Assembly (NCBI GenBank): GCA_023662725.1
Contig: JAMPIL010000016.1
Location: 1 to 37,114, forward strand
Source of the DNA: Ruminococcus flavefaciens
GTDB lineage: Bacteria > Bacillota > Clostridia > Oscillospirales > Ruminococcaceae
Direction of reading: 5' to 3'
Length of the DNA stretch: 37,114 nt
The notes under the pieces are model-generated. The model did no database searches. It was not told the origin of the DNA and saw only the letters and a program-made list of their open reading frames with translations. The position numbers and the translations under genes are program-made. Below are positions 1 through 6,960 of this stretch, in pieces. Each line of letters opens with the position of its first letter. The stretch's first letter is position 1.

Positions 1-69
1 AGCACGGATCTATTCGACCGTTTATTTTTCCAAATCCCTCAACTATGTTATCACTTCCCTATTAAATTT

Positions 70-104
70 AAAAGCTGTACAGGATTTTTCCAAGTACAGC
101 TTTT
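70..104 (-). terminator. Intrinsic terminator after the Fic gene
   Basis: An 11-bp perfect inverted repeat (AAAAGCTGTAC at 70-80, GTACAGCTTTT at 94-104) lies 14 bp beyond the Fic stop codon. The A/T-rich ends of the stem supply a T-run in either direction, so it may work on both strands. Confidence 0.75.
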
Positions 105-117
105 GATTGCTATTAAT

Positions 118-1326
118 TTATTTTTTTATCCACTCGCTCATTTCCTCTAAATTCATGCTATAATACTTTTTCTTGTGAGATGTATTAACCTCATATATAT
201 TTTCCGGAATTTGTTTTAATCGTTTTCGCAGCGTCGCCGGCGACACTTCAATATATTTGCACAAATCGTTTATTGAAATTCCTTCATTTGAAAATAGTGC
301 AGCCTGAATTAAAAGATCATATAATATATGCATTTCTTTTATTTCACTATCGGGCAAAAAACAAATCAAATCTCTATAGTAACCAAGTTTATCAGAACGT
401 GTATTCAATGCTTCCAATAGATCGTTTTCAGATTCAAGCACAATTGACAAAAACATTTCAGCAAATGGAGTTAAATCTCCATGACTATTATAATGATTAC
501 ACATCGTAAATGCTTTATAATACTTTTGAATATTTTTCCTAATTGTGTACGATATCCTATAACCTATAAGATTATTCAGATTTTTAGATAAAAAGTAACT
601 GCTGATAAATCGGCTCGTACGACCATTACCGTCATAAAATGGATGAATATAACCAAATAAATAATGAAATACAGCTAATCTTAACAGGACATCGTATTTG
701 TCATCATTGAGAAAATTAATGGATTTTTCCATAGCTGAAACAATATTCTTTTCTCCCATAATTCCATGATGAATTATTTTGCCGTCATTTCCTTGTATAT
801 TCACATTCTCTTTACGGAAAATTTCTCCGTCCGGAGAATTATCAATGTCATCTGTTTTAATTTCATCAAGAAAAATGTCGTCATAAATTTTTCTTACGTC
901 AGAAGATGATTTTATAGAAATTTCCGAATCGTTCATAAGCGTCAGATACTTTTTAACAATTCCATCAAAACGATTTTTCTTATTATTAGCCGCAATATTT
1001 TCCAGCACTTCCCCTATTTCTTTTCTTGTACTGCGGACTCCCTCGATATCGTTAGTCTTAACGATCTCGTCAATCAAACAGCGACTTGCAAATTGGTGAA
1101 CTGCAATAGGAGGAAGGTGATAGCATTTGTCATTTACTTTTTTATCTATACGTTCAATAGCTATGATAGTATTCATAACGTTAGCCGATTGACAAACAAA
1201 TGCCTTGAATTTTCCAATTTCAATATCAATGTGTATGGTATCATCATCGTTGAACCGATTATTATACTCTACTTCATATCTATTTGGATCAGAATAAAAA
1301 AGCTTGTATAAAGTTGGTTTTGGCAT
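118..1326 (-). CDS. Fic domain protein with N-terminal inhibitory motif and C-terminal winged helix
   Basis: Predicted Fic-fold enzyme that transfers AMP (or another nucleotide part) to a target hydroxyl. The catalytic motif HPFYDGNGR is complete at about residues 228-236. TNDIEG at about 91-96 fits the (S/T)xxxE(G/N) inhibitory helix, here N-terminal to the Fic motif (class II arrangement), so the enzyme is probably autoinhibited. The C-terminal 70 residues (SINDLCKYIEVSPATLRKRL) look like a helix-turn-helix, so it may bind DNA. The start at 1326 is preceded by AAAGGGGAGTGATAAA; a longer frame reaches 1377 but has no ribosome site and would cover the operator. It has its own promoter, operator and terminator, so it behaves as an independent cargo unit. 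Target unknown; no separate antitoxin gene is visible next to it. Confidence 0.9.
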   Translation of the reverse strand: MPKPTLYKLFYSDPNRYEVEYNNRFNDDDTIHIDIEIGKFKAFVCQSANVMNTIIAIERIDKKVNDKCYHLPPIAVHQFASRCLIDEIVKTNDIEGVRSTRKEIGEVLENIAANNKKNRFDGIVKKYLTLMNDSEISIKSSSDVRKIYDDIFLDEIKTDDIDNSPDGEIFRKENVNIQGNDGKIIHHGIMGEKNIVSAMEKSINFLNDDKYDVLLRLAVFHYLFGYIHPFYDGNGRTSRFISSYFLSKNLNNLIGYRISYTIRKNIQKYYKAFTMCNHYNSHGDLTPFAEMFLSIVLESENDLLEALNTRSDKLGYYRDLICFLPDSEIKEMHILYDLLIQAALFSNEGISINDLCKYIEVSPATLRKRLKQIPENIYEVNTSHKKKYYSMNLEEMSEWIKK

Positions 1327-1343
1327 TTTATCACTCCCCTTTA

Positions 1344-1385
1344 GATAGTAAATGATAAAAATAAGGAATTTTATCACTTACTATC
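1344..1385. promoter_or_regulatory. Palindromic operator of the Fic gene
   Basis: GATAGTAAATGATAAA (1344-1359) and TTTATCACTTACTATC (1370-1385) are inverted copies matching at 15 of 16 positions across a 10-bp spacer. The palindrome starts directly downstream of the -10 box and ends 18 bp before the start codon, the classic place for a repressor site. The helix-turn-helix end of the Fic protein itself is the nearest candidate ligand (inference). Confidence 0.7.
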
Positions 1386-1387
1386 AT

Positions 1388-1416
1388 AGTATAACACATT
1401 TGAATAATATATGCAA
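1388..1416 (-). promoter_or_regulatory. Promoter of the Fic gene
   Basis: On the minus strand TTGCAT (1416-1411) and TATACT (1393-1388) are separated by exactly 17 bp. The -10 box abuts the operator palindrome. Confidence 0.75.
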
Positions 1417-1461
1417 GACTTTTTTCATATATTGAAATCAAAAAATGCAAGTACTTCTGAT

Positions 1462-1575
1462 TCACGCAAGAACATAATACATTGCGGCTTCGCTGTCATA
1501 TCGGATAGTTCCCCTACCGTCTAAATATCTGTCGATATAGGCTTCCGCAAGCCTCATTGATATAAAATAAATCAT
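1462..1575 (-). CDS. 37-residue small protein, unknown function
   Basis: Short frame MIYFISMRLAEAYIDRYLDG... of 37 residues. Its start lies 3 nt beyond the stop of the upstream gene, and its ribosome site AAGGAGGTATAAAC is formed by the last codons of that gene, so it is probably translationally coupled. It is the last gene of the leftward cluster. No family recognised; the strong ribosome site and position are the evidence that it is real. Confidence 0.6.
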   Translation of the reverse strand: MIYFISMRLAEAYIDRYLDGRGTIRYDSEAAMYYVLA

Positions 1576-1577
1576 GT

Positions 1578-1781
1578 TTATACCTCCTTTAAATCAGCAT
1601 ATCCACTGATTTTATCGCTTGTTCTTATTATTTCAAAGGATTTTCCGTCAACGTCAAAACGTGCACCAACGGAATGCCAACACATTAAGCTTCGGACAGC
1701 TATTTCGCGTGTACACGCTTCAATTTGTTCTGTACGGATTTTTCCGTTTGGCATGGTTATAGTGATTCTGTATGTTTTCAT
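1578..1781 (-). CDS. Small hypothetical protein of the leftward cluster (67 aa)
   Basis: The start at 1781 is chosen because AAAGGAG sits 5 nt before the second of two tandem ATG codons; the first ATG overlaps the upstream stop as TAATG, so translation is coupled. The protein begins MKTYRITITMPNGK and looks like a small beta-rich domain with the sequence GARFDVDGKSFEII. No family recognised. The DGK or NGK turn followed by hydrophobic residues recurs in several neighbours. Confidence 0.7.
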   Translation of the reverse strand: MKTYRITITMPNGKIRTEQIEACTREIAVRSLMCWHSVGARFDVDGKSFEIIRTSDKISGYADLKEV

Positions 1782-1783
1782 CA

Positions 1784-2110
1784 TTACTCCTTTGAAATTT
1801 CCGTATAAGTGCCTATCTGATATTTCAAACCGCATATTGATATGATGAGCTTGCCATTTTCAAATGTTATTCGTTTATTTTTTCGAATAATCTTAACCCA
1901 TGCAGATTTTCTCACACTCTGCGGCAATTCATACATCCGCATATGTTCATATTCTCTCGGAATTTTCCAGTAAAGAAAAATAATTTCTGCCGTTTTACCA
2001 TGTATATTTTCAACTTTGAATCCGTCTACCGTATAGCCGTCAATTTCTCGCTGCTTATCAAGCCATTTTTCCGATTGATCAAAATTAATAGTTGCCAATT
2101 TTGTTAACAT
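1784..2110 (-). CDS. Hypothetical protein of the leftward cluster (108 aa)
   Basis: Begins MLTKLATINFDQSEKWLDKQ and has an AGGAGG site 8 nt before the ATG at 2110. Mixed alpha/beta composition, with basic patches such as KIIRKNKRITFENGKL. No signal peptide or membrane segment. It follows the frameshifted gene at 2131-2933 by 20 bp and overlaps the next gene by one base. Family not recognised; likely an accessory early gene. Confidence 0.7.
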   Translation of the reverse strand: MLTKLATINFDQSEKWLDKQREIDGYTVDGFKVENIHGKTAEIIFLYWKIPREYEHMRMYELPQSVRKSAWVKIIRKNKRITFENGKLIISICGLKYQIGTYTEISKE

Positions 2111-2130
2111 TGTTAAACCTCCTATATGTT

Positions 2131-2933
2131 TTATTTTTGAAAATCTTCTAAAATTTTCCGTTCAAGTTCCTGCAAATATTCCCAAAATACTTTACTGTCT
2201 CGGCTGCTTTTGTAATATCCATATGTGATTTTTCCGTTGTAACTCCAATCCACATACGCAAGAGCTTTATTTATCCAGCCTTGTGTTCTGAGTGGTATAT
2301 TAATACTACATTTTTTCATAAGATAAAGTATAACGCTTTTTCCGTCAATATCAAAATTCTGCACTTTGGTATGTTTCCGAAACGATTCAAGTACACAGTT
2401 GATTTTATTTTCAAACTCTTCAGCTCTCTTCTTCTCCTCTTCTCTCTCCTGTGCTTCACGTCCAAGACGTGCTTGTTCTATCCGTGCATTCTGCTGTTCT
2501 ATACGTTTAATACGATATTCTGTATAATGTTCAGCAAGATCAGATTTTCCAAGTAGTTTACACAATTCAATATCAAGCATTGAAATATGCTGATGATTTG
2601 CTTCGAGCATTTCCAATCTTCTGTAAAATCCGTCAGTACCAAAATAATTATATTTATTAATTTTTCTGTAATTTCTTCGGTTGTCCACCAATCCGGCAAC
2701 CAATCAATAGAGAAGCATATAATTTCCAGATCCTCAAACAGTCGATAATCATTATTGTATTGACCTTTTACGACTTCAATATATAGATTTTTATGCGACC
2801 GATCGTGGGTTATCTGCTCAAGACTGTAAAGCGTTTTGTAAGGCTTCACGACGGTGTTTCCGTCCTTTGCAAATACAATGCACTTTTTCCGCACAGACTG
2901 CAATTCTTCAAAATTGATCTCTCTGATTTTCAT
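2131..2933 (-). pseudogene. Frameshifted gene of a small mobile-element protein (about 267 codons)
   Basis: Translation starts at 2933 after TTTGGAGGTAAATATTT and reads MKIREINFEELQS... to DWWTTEEITEK. The continuation lies in the -1 frame (INKYNYFGTDGFYRRLEML...) down to 2131. The switch falls at a run of five A on the minus strand (2661-2665): adding one A gives a seamless protein. The second half has a charged helix (about REAQEREEEKKRAEEFE) and a C-terminal domain with DIDGKSVILY. From memory similar proteins occur in mobile elements of gut Clostridia; function unknown. The break could be a real mutation, polymerase slippage or ribosomal slippage, or a homopolymer sequencing error. Confidence 0.65.
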
Positions 2934-3107
2934 AAATATTTACCTCCAAAATAACATAACCATTAGAATTTTCCGTTTATTATCTTGCATCCGGCTACTT
3001 TAGGTATGCCGTGAGTAGCTTTAACGACTGCCATTAAGACAGCCGCCTATCAGCTTTATGCGATTTTAGAATTTTCGGATTATAAATTACCAATATGTTA
3101 ATATAAT

Positions 3108-3386
3108 TTAATCTACAATATACGCATATCCTGTTGTTTCTGTTTTTGATGATTGTCCCCACTTAAAACAATACTTGTTTGAATCTCCGTTAAGATTCCA
3201 GTTTAACGTTTCTTTAAGATCTGATAAGTTCATAAACCATTCTATGCCCCTATCATGAATCTTCTCTTTATTCCAGTAATTACCCGTACGAGTATCAAAG
3301 ACTGAAACAGTTGTAATTTTATTGGTAAGTCTATCGCTAATCACCTCAACGATAAGCTTAGCTTTATTAACATACGTTTTTTTCAT
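3108..3386 (-). CDS. Hypothetical protein of the leftward cluster (92 aa)
   Basis: MKKTYVNKAKLIVEVISDRL..., preceded by the same leader (TTTGGAGGTAAATATTTATG) as the gene starting at 2933. Probably a small beta-rich protein (RTGNYWNKEKIHDRGIEWFM). No family recognised. About 170 bp without a clear gene separates it from the next gene downstream; that gap holds only a weak 23-codon frame without a good ribosome site. Confidence 0.7.
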   Translation of the reverse strand: MKKTYVNKAKLIVEVISDRLTNKITTVSVFDTRTGNYWNKEKIHDRGIEWFMNLSDLKETLNWNLNGDSNKYCFKWGQSSKTETTGYAYIVD

Positions 3387-3468
3387 AAATATTTACCTCC
3401 AAAATAATATTAATGGGATGCGGTTGCTTCAGGTGCAGCCGCTCAAAAACCTATCCCCAAATTTTCCG

Positions 3469-3546
3469 CTATGTGTACGGCTTCCGCCGCCGCTTCGTTC
3501 TCCACGGGGTATATATCCGCTGTTTGTTATGTTCACTGTTGGTCAT
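3469..3546 (-). CDS. Possible 25-residue basic peptide
   Basis: Short frame MTNSEHNKQRIYTPWRTKRR... of 25 residues with 9 Arg/Lys, preceded by GAAAGGAGTAAATTTC. It fills the gap between the genes ending at 3552 and starting at 3386. The ribosome site is good, but the length is too short for certainty. Confidence 0.4.
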   Translation of the reverse strand: MTNSEHNKQRIYTPWRTKRRRKPYT

Positions 3547-3551
3547 GAAAT

Positions 3552-3755
3552 TTACTCCTTTCTTGCTGCTTGTTCAAGCTCGTTTTCGTACTGTTTAACC
3601 ATTGCTTGCGCATCAGCCAATGCAATTTCCATTATACCCTTAAAGGCTTTTAAAATGCTTTCTCCGTTGCAATATGCTGTTGTGATTATATCATCAAATG
3701 TTATGCAAATAACCGCATCGCTGCTTGTTGTACCGTTCTTATTATCAATAATCAT
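3552..3755 (-). CDS. Small hypothetical protein (67 aa)
   Basis: The start at 3755 (MIIDNKNGTTSSDAVICI) is chosen because AAGGAGGAATAAA precedes it; a longer frame to 3842 lacks a site and overlaps the upstream gene. The C-terminal half is a helix with many acidic and Ala residues (MEIALADAQAMVKQYENELEQAARKE). No family recognised; part of the leftward operon. Confidence 0.65.
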   Translation of the reverse strand: MIIDNKNGTTSSDAVICITFDDIITTAYCNGESILKAFKGIMEIALADAQAMVKQYENELEQAARKE

Positions 3756-3769
3756 TATTTTATTCCTCC

Positions 3770-4051
3770 TTAAATACATATCAGGCATTTTACAGATTTT
3801 AAATTGTTCTTGAAGCTTGCATTTTCGCACCATATACCGCACGGCAGCTTGTAATCATAACACCATAATTTACAGGTCAAATCATTGTGAAAAATGTCCT
3901 GCTGGAAAATAGTCTGCTTTATTTCTTCGACTGCTTGCTTTATTTTCCGCTTGTTGTTATCGTTATAGCCTCCATTGTACAAATACGCATTGATAGTTAT
4001 TTTTGCGCCGTCTGTGGTTTTCGCTGTCAATGTTATAATCCGTTTTTTCAT
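3770..4051 (-). CDS. Hypothetical protein with cysteine-rich C-terminus (93 aa)
   Basis: MKKRIITLTAKTTDGAKITINAYLYNGG..., with GGGAGG 8 nt upstream of the ATG. A beta-hairpin start is followed by a helix and a C-terminal part with five Cys (KLWCYDYKLPCGIWCEN, KCLICI). The cysteines are not spaced as a clear zinc finger. Function unknown. Confidence 0.65.
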   Translation of the reverse strand: MKKRIITLTAKTTDGAKITINAYLYNGGYNDNNKRKIKQAVEEIKQTIFQQDIFHNDLTCKLWCYDYKLPCGIWCENASFKNNLKSVKCLICI

Positions 4052-4066
4052 ATTGTTGTACCTCCC

Positions 4067-4729
4067 TTAGACTGATACAGTAAACTCTCTTTTGGAATAT
4101 CCTGCGTTTATGCGTTTTTGTTCTTCTACGTTGATACATACAATTAACTGTCCGTCCTTGATGTAATAACTTGTATTGTCATACTTCATGCCGAAAATTT
4201 CCTTGAAATACTTCGATAATTCTGCAACTTTTGCAATTCGTCTTTTTATTAAGTCCTCATCATATTCAAAGCAGTCGCCAAAGTTGTACATTTCAGACGT
4301 TCCCCAGCCCTTACGTTTGCTATTTGTGAATACTCTGTAACCTGCCATGCTGTCCAAAATGACAACATTATCGAAAGAGCAGTTAAATTGTGTATTTATA
4401 AAATTTCGAATGTTTTCAAGAGTATAATCAGTTTTCAACATCTCGTCATAAGTGATGGTATTTATTCTGCTACCGTTGCAGTCGTCAATTTCAGGATTGT
4501 CCGTAATGTAATGTGCGGCATCAACATACATATATGTTGACAGTAATGTGATCTTATTTTTTTTGGCTTCTTTTGCCTGATACTTGTTTGGATGGCATCC
4601 GTTAAGTTCAAGATAGATCATTTTGCCGTCGTTGTTGTGAAATGCTGTTCTAATCCGGCAATTTAAGCCGTTGTATTCTGCATTTGCCCCGTTCCATCCT
4701 GCACCCTCAAAATATAATGTTTTATTCAT
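4067..4729 (-). CDS. Hypothetical mobile-element protein (220 aa)
   Basis: MNKTLYFEGAGWNGANAEYNG..., preceded by GGAGGTAAAATATT. The largest intact unknown gene of the leftward cluster. It is a soluble alpha/beta protein with repeated aromatic/Gly segments and ends IKDGQLIVCINVEEQKR. From memory similar proteins accompany antirestriction genes in plasmids, integrative elements and phages of Clostridia, but no function is known to me. It lies between the 167-aa helical protein and the 93-aa protein in one apparent operon. Confidence 0.75.
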   Translation of the reverse strand: MNKTLYFEGAGWNGANAEYNGLNCRIRTAFHNNDGKMIYLELNGCHPNKYQAKEAKKNKITLLSTYMYVDAAHYITDNPEIDDCNGSRINTITYDEMLKTDYTLENIRNFINTQFNCSFDNVVILDSMAGYRVFTNSKRKGWGTSEMYNFGDCFEYDEDLIKRRIAKVAELSKYFKEIFGMKYDNTSYYIKDGQLIVCINVEEQKRINAGYSKREFTVSV

Positions 4730-4745
4730 AATATTTTACCTCCTT

Positions 4746-5249
4746 TTATACTCCTAATTTCAGTATTAAATCAAGTATTTGTTCTCTATATTTCCAGTGA
4801 TTAACTGCTTTTCTCAAAGTCTCCTTTTCTTCCGCTAATTCATCGGGAATCAATTCAATAGCAAGCTTTAATAACAGGTTTTCAGCTTCCTTTTTTGCAT
4901 CATGTGCGTTTGCTTCCGGACAATATTCTTTTCCTCTGCTGTCTGCTATTCCTGCTTTCTGATATTCCTCATAGCATTTTGCAAGAAAATCATTCAAGAA
5001 AATTTCTTCATTCATCATATAAGTACGTTTTGGCTCTGTTATACGCTTGGCAATGCCACGTCTGCCCTCATATTCAGGCATAATAAAATATTCATTTTCG
5101 GAAAGAATCTTTTTTTGAATATCTTCAGCAGCTTCTTTTATTGTTTCTTCTACTGCCTCGGCAATTACATATGCCTTTTGTGCTGCTCTGATTTCCTCGC
5201 CGTGGTTCTGTACTCGGTCAGTAAGGATTGATAATACACTGTTATTCAT
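4746..5249 (-). CDS. Hypothetical helical protein (167 aa)
   Basis: The start at 5249 (MNNSVLSILTDRVQNHGEE) follows GGAGGTAAATATT; a longer frame begins at 5273 inside the ArdA gene. The sequence is mostly charged helix (AEAVEETIKEAAEDIQKK, LIPDELAEEKETLRKAV) with no membrane segment. It lies 14 bp after the ArdA stop, so the two are probably co-translated. Function not recognised; cotranscription with ArdA suggests an early protective or establishment role (inference). Confidence 0.7.
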   Translation of the reverse strand: MNNSVLSILTDRVQNHGEEIRAAQKAYVIAEAVEETIKEAAEDIQKKILSENEYFIMPEYEGRRGIAKRITEPKRTYMMNEEIFLNDFLAKCYEEYQKAGIADSRGKEYCPEANAHDAKKEAENLLLKLAIELIPDELAEEKETLRKAVNHWKYREQILDLILKLGV

Positions 5250-5263
5250 AATATTTACCTCCA

Positions 5264-5776
5264 TCATTTGCATATAACGCCGTTTGAAGTCTCATAGTAG
5301 CCATCTATTTCAAGATCACGGGCGAACGCTTCATAGTCGAAATACCGCTTTGCAAATTCCGACAATTCAGAGCGTTCGTCAACAAGTTCATAAGCTACAT
5401 CTTCTAACGTCATACCGCTATAATATGTATACTCGTCAATGTTTTCAATTGCATTTTCAAGCGTTCCGCCGTAAGCTTCCATAATTGCGTCGATCTTTTC
5501 AATGTCGTATTCGTCGAGATCGTCAAGAGATTCGGCGAGGTCGTTTAACTCCTCGATGTTGCTGTATTCGGAAATTTCAAGCCCCTTAATTTCTGTTTCG
5601 AAGTCGTTGATAAATGCCTCCATTTCGTCAACTTCTTCACCGGTTGAAGCTGCAAGGCGTTCAAGAGTTTCATCGAGATTACAAGGAAGATCAACCCAAA
5701 ACCCGCCGTCTGCTCCATTTTTGTTGTAGTTTGCCCATGTGTTCAAAAATACGCTAATAGTTGTTGTTGTCATCAT
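5264..5776 (-). CDS. ardA: ArdA-type antirestriction protein
   Basis: ArdA proteins mimic B-form DNA and block type I restriction-modification enzymes, protecting incoming DNA. Seen here: an ISVFLNTWANYNKNGADGGFWVDLP start typical of the family, very high Asp/Glu content, and the C-terminal FDYEAFARDLEIDG segment matching ArdA proteins such as that of Tn916. At 170 aa it has normal length. The start at 5776 follows GGAGGTAAATATT; the upstream extension to 5860 lacks a site. It is the first large gene of the leftward transcript from 6335, consistent with early expression. Confidence 0.88.
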   Translation of the reverse strand: MMTTTTISVFLNTWANYNKNGADGGFWVDLPCNLDETLERLAASTGEEVDEMEAFINDFETEIKGLEISEYSNIEELNDLAESLDDLDEYDIEKIDAIMEAYGGTLENAIENIDEYTYYSGMTLEDVAYELVDERSELSEFAKRYFDYEAFARDLEIDGYYETSNGVICK

Positions 5777-5885
5777 AATATTTACCTCCGTTTTAAGTCC
5801 GTGGGACTGTTGTTTTTTGGTTTTGGTGGTGCTTTTCGGTTCGTGCGCCGTAAGCTCCATAAATACCGGATTAGCTCCGGTTTTA

Positions 5886-6101
5886 TCAGATATTTTTATA
5901 GCGGTTCTGATCGCTTTGCATTCGCCTTATTTCAGGCTTGACAATTTTTGAATTGTCTGTTATAATAATTTTGGATATTAAATTTGTATGTAACGGATGC
6001 GCCGTTACTCGCTCAATGTACATATTGTTATGTATAGTAGTAATTCGTTCCCCGCAGTTTGCACTAATGCTTTTACCGTCGATTATGGCGTTATTGTTCA
6101 T
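5886..6101 (-). CDS. Possible small protein in the ardA leader (71 aa)
   Basis: Frame MNNNAIIDGKSISANCGERI... The ribosome site GGAG is only 3 nt from the ATG, which is poor. A perfect rightward promoter lies inside the frame at 5938-5966, so the region may instead be regulatory RNA. In favour: the IDGKSI turn recalls other small proteins of the cluster. Real status uncertain. Confidence 0.4.
   Translation of the reverse strand: MNNNAIIDGKSISANCGERITTIHNNMYIERVTAHPLHTNLISKIIITDNSKIVKPEIRRMQSDQNRYKNI
5938..5966 (+). promoter_or_regulatory. Consensus rightward promoter inside the ardA leader
   Basis: TTGACA (5938-5943), 17-bp spacer, TATAAT (5961-5966). It fires rightward, against the leftward operon. 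The predicted transcript soon contains a perfect hairpin, GTAACGG (5990-5996) with CCGTTAC (6002-6008). No rightward protein gene begins before 6425. Confidence 0.65.
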
Positions 6102-6116
6102 TAGCTCCGTGCAAGT

Positions 6117-6152
6117 AGTACAATGATCATTTCTGATCTTCGTAATTGTACT
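6117..6152. promoter_or_regulatory. Stem-loop in the leader of the leftward operon
   Basis: AGTACAAT (6117-6124) pairs with ATTGTACT (6145-6152), enclosing a second hairpin GATCA-tttc-TGATC (6125-6138). It lies about 15 bp upstream of the possible 71-aa frame. It would be formed in both the leftward leader and any rightward antisense RNA. Confidence 0.45.
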
Positions 6153-6203
6153 TCCGCTGCTATTGCAGATTTATTTAATTTTCAAAGTTCTTTATTCAGT
6201 TAA

Positions 6204-6279
6204 TATAAATAGTTTCCGTTTCCACACATTCACTATTTATAAGCTCTGAATACTTCCAGCGGCTTCTGTTACTCCGCTG
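6204..6279. repeat. Two inverted repeats in the leftward leader
   Basis: TATAAATAGT (6204-6213) is repeated inverted as ACTATTTATA (6232-6241), followed by CAGCGG (6257-6262) with CCGCTG (6274-6279). Both lie just downstream of the leftward promoter and should fold in the 5' leader. They may be attenuator parts or protein sites; no U-run terminator is seen. Confidence 0.45.
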
Positions 6280-6306
6280 TGTGTTCTTTCGTTTAACTTG
6301 ATTTAT

Positions 6307-6335
6307 ATTATATCACGATATCTTGTTATTGTCAA
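6307..6335 (-). promoter_or_regulatory. Consensus promoter of the leftward ardA operon
   Basis: On the minus strand TTGACA (6335-6330) and TATAAT (6312-6307) have a 17-bp spacer, a perfect sigma-A match. The spacer is filled by the first GATATC operator, so the promoter is probably repressed by a protein binding there. Confidence 0.85.
6310..6330. promoter_or_regulatory. Operator copy 1
   Basis: This 21-bp site containing GATATCTTGTTATT matches the site at 6365-6385 at 20 of 21 positions. It lies in the spacer of the leftward promoter. Probable binding site of the adjacent ribbon-helix-helix-like protein (inference). Confidence 0.65.
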
Positions 6336-6364
6336 GAGGATTTTTAATAAAATTATACACAAAC

Positions 6365-6385
6365 ATATCAAGATATCTTGTTATT
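6365..6385. promoter_or_regulatory. Operator copy 2
   Basis: Second 21-bp copy, centred on the perfect palindrome CAAGATATCTTG (6369-6380). It lies 40 bp upstream of the regulator start codon, suited to autoregulation. The copies are 55 bp apart, between five and six helical turns. Confidence 0.65.
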
Positions 6386-6424
6386 TATTTGTGCATAATT
6401 CCCATATTGTTTGGAGGCGATACA

Positions 6425-6634
6425 ATGGCAATGTCTGAAGCACATAAAAAGGCAAGTGCAAAATATGACGCTAAAGCTTATGAAAAAAAATTAGTTAGAT
6501 TTAAACCAGATCAATGGGAAAAATTTAAAGCTTATACCGCTGAAAATGGATATACGGACAATGGTTATATTATATCTGCTATTATGTATTGTATCGAAAA
6601 TAATATTGATTTAAAACAAGAAAAAAAGGAATGA
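6425..6634 (+). CDS. Small DNA-binding regulator, ribbon-helix-helix type (69 aa)
   Basis: MAMSEAHKKASAKYDAKAYEKKLVRF... Its layout (a basic start, a beta strand KKLVRFKP, helix QWEKFKAYTAENG and helix NGYIISAIMYCIENN) fits Arc/CopG-like proteins found in clostridial mobile elements. The start at 6425 has GGAGG 7 nt upstream; the longer frame from 6323 would read through the operators. It lies beside two near-identical palindromic sites overlapping the divergent promoters and is the obvious candidate repressor for the ardA operon and itself. Family assignment is by pattern only. Confidence 0.65.
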   Translation: MAMSEAHKKASAKYDAKAYEKKLVRFKPDQWEKFKAYTAENGYTDNGYIISAIMYCIENNIDLKQEKKE

Positions 6635-6638
6635 GATC

Positions 6639-6877
6639 ATGGCTTCAATTGATATAAATGACTTTGAATTAACTTATAAAAATCACAATACAAAACATAC
6701 TAAAGTTAAAACTACATATACTTGTTTTGAAATTGATGGAAAAAATATTTTCAAATAGATACATATGGTAAAAGCACTCGAAAAGAAGTTGAAAAACTTA
6801 GTCAATCAATACAACTTGATGAAGAATCGGCAAAATTATTAGTAAAAATGCTTTGTAATTATTTTAACTTGAATTAA
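6639..6877 (+). pseudogene. Small protein gene interrupted by a -1 frameshift
   Basis: Starts at 6639 with AAGGA 8 nt upstream and reads MASIDINDFELTYKNHNTKH... for 39 codons to TAG at 6756. The -1 frame continues cleanly: FQIDTYGKSTRKEVEKLSQS... to TAA at 6875. The shift maps to the run of six A at 6740-6745; one more A gives an uninterrupted protein of about 79 aa. The heptamer A AAA AAT in frame is also a possible slippery site. It sits 4 bp after the regulator gene, so they form an operon. Family not recognised. Confidence 0.6.
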
Positions 6878-6960
6878 TTCCCTCATTAAACTAAAACCCT
6901 CTACACCCTGACCGATACAGAAGAATAAAAAGAATCACCAAAGAAAGGAGCTGACCAGCC

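Noticed and set aside
2281-2556. Rightward 91-codon frame with hydrophobic segments
   Set aside because: It is antisense to the frameshifted leftward gene and has no ribosome site; its hydrophobic look comes from the charged helix on the other strand.
3006-3090. 23-codon leftward frame MAVVKATHGIPK...
   Set aside because: No convincing ribosome site, and shorter than can be supported without homologues.
3322-3813. Rightward 163-codon frame that looks like a membrane protein
   Set aside because: It runs antisense across three leftward genes with good ribosome sites and has none of its own.
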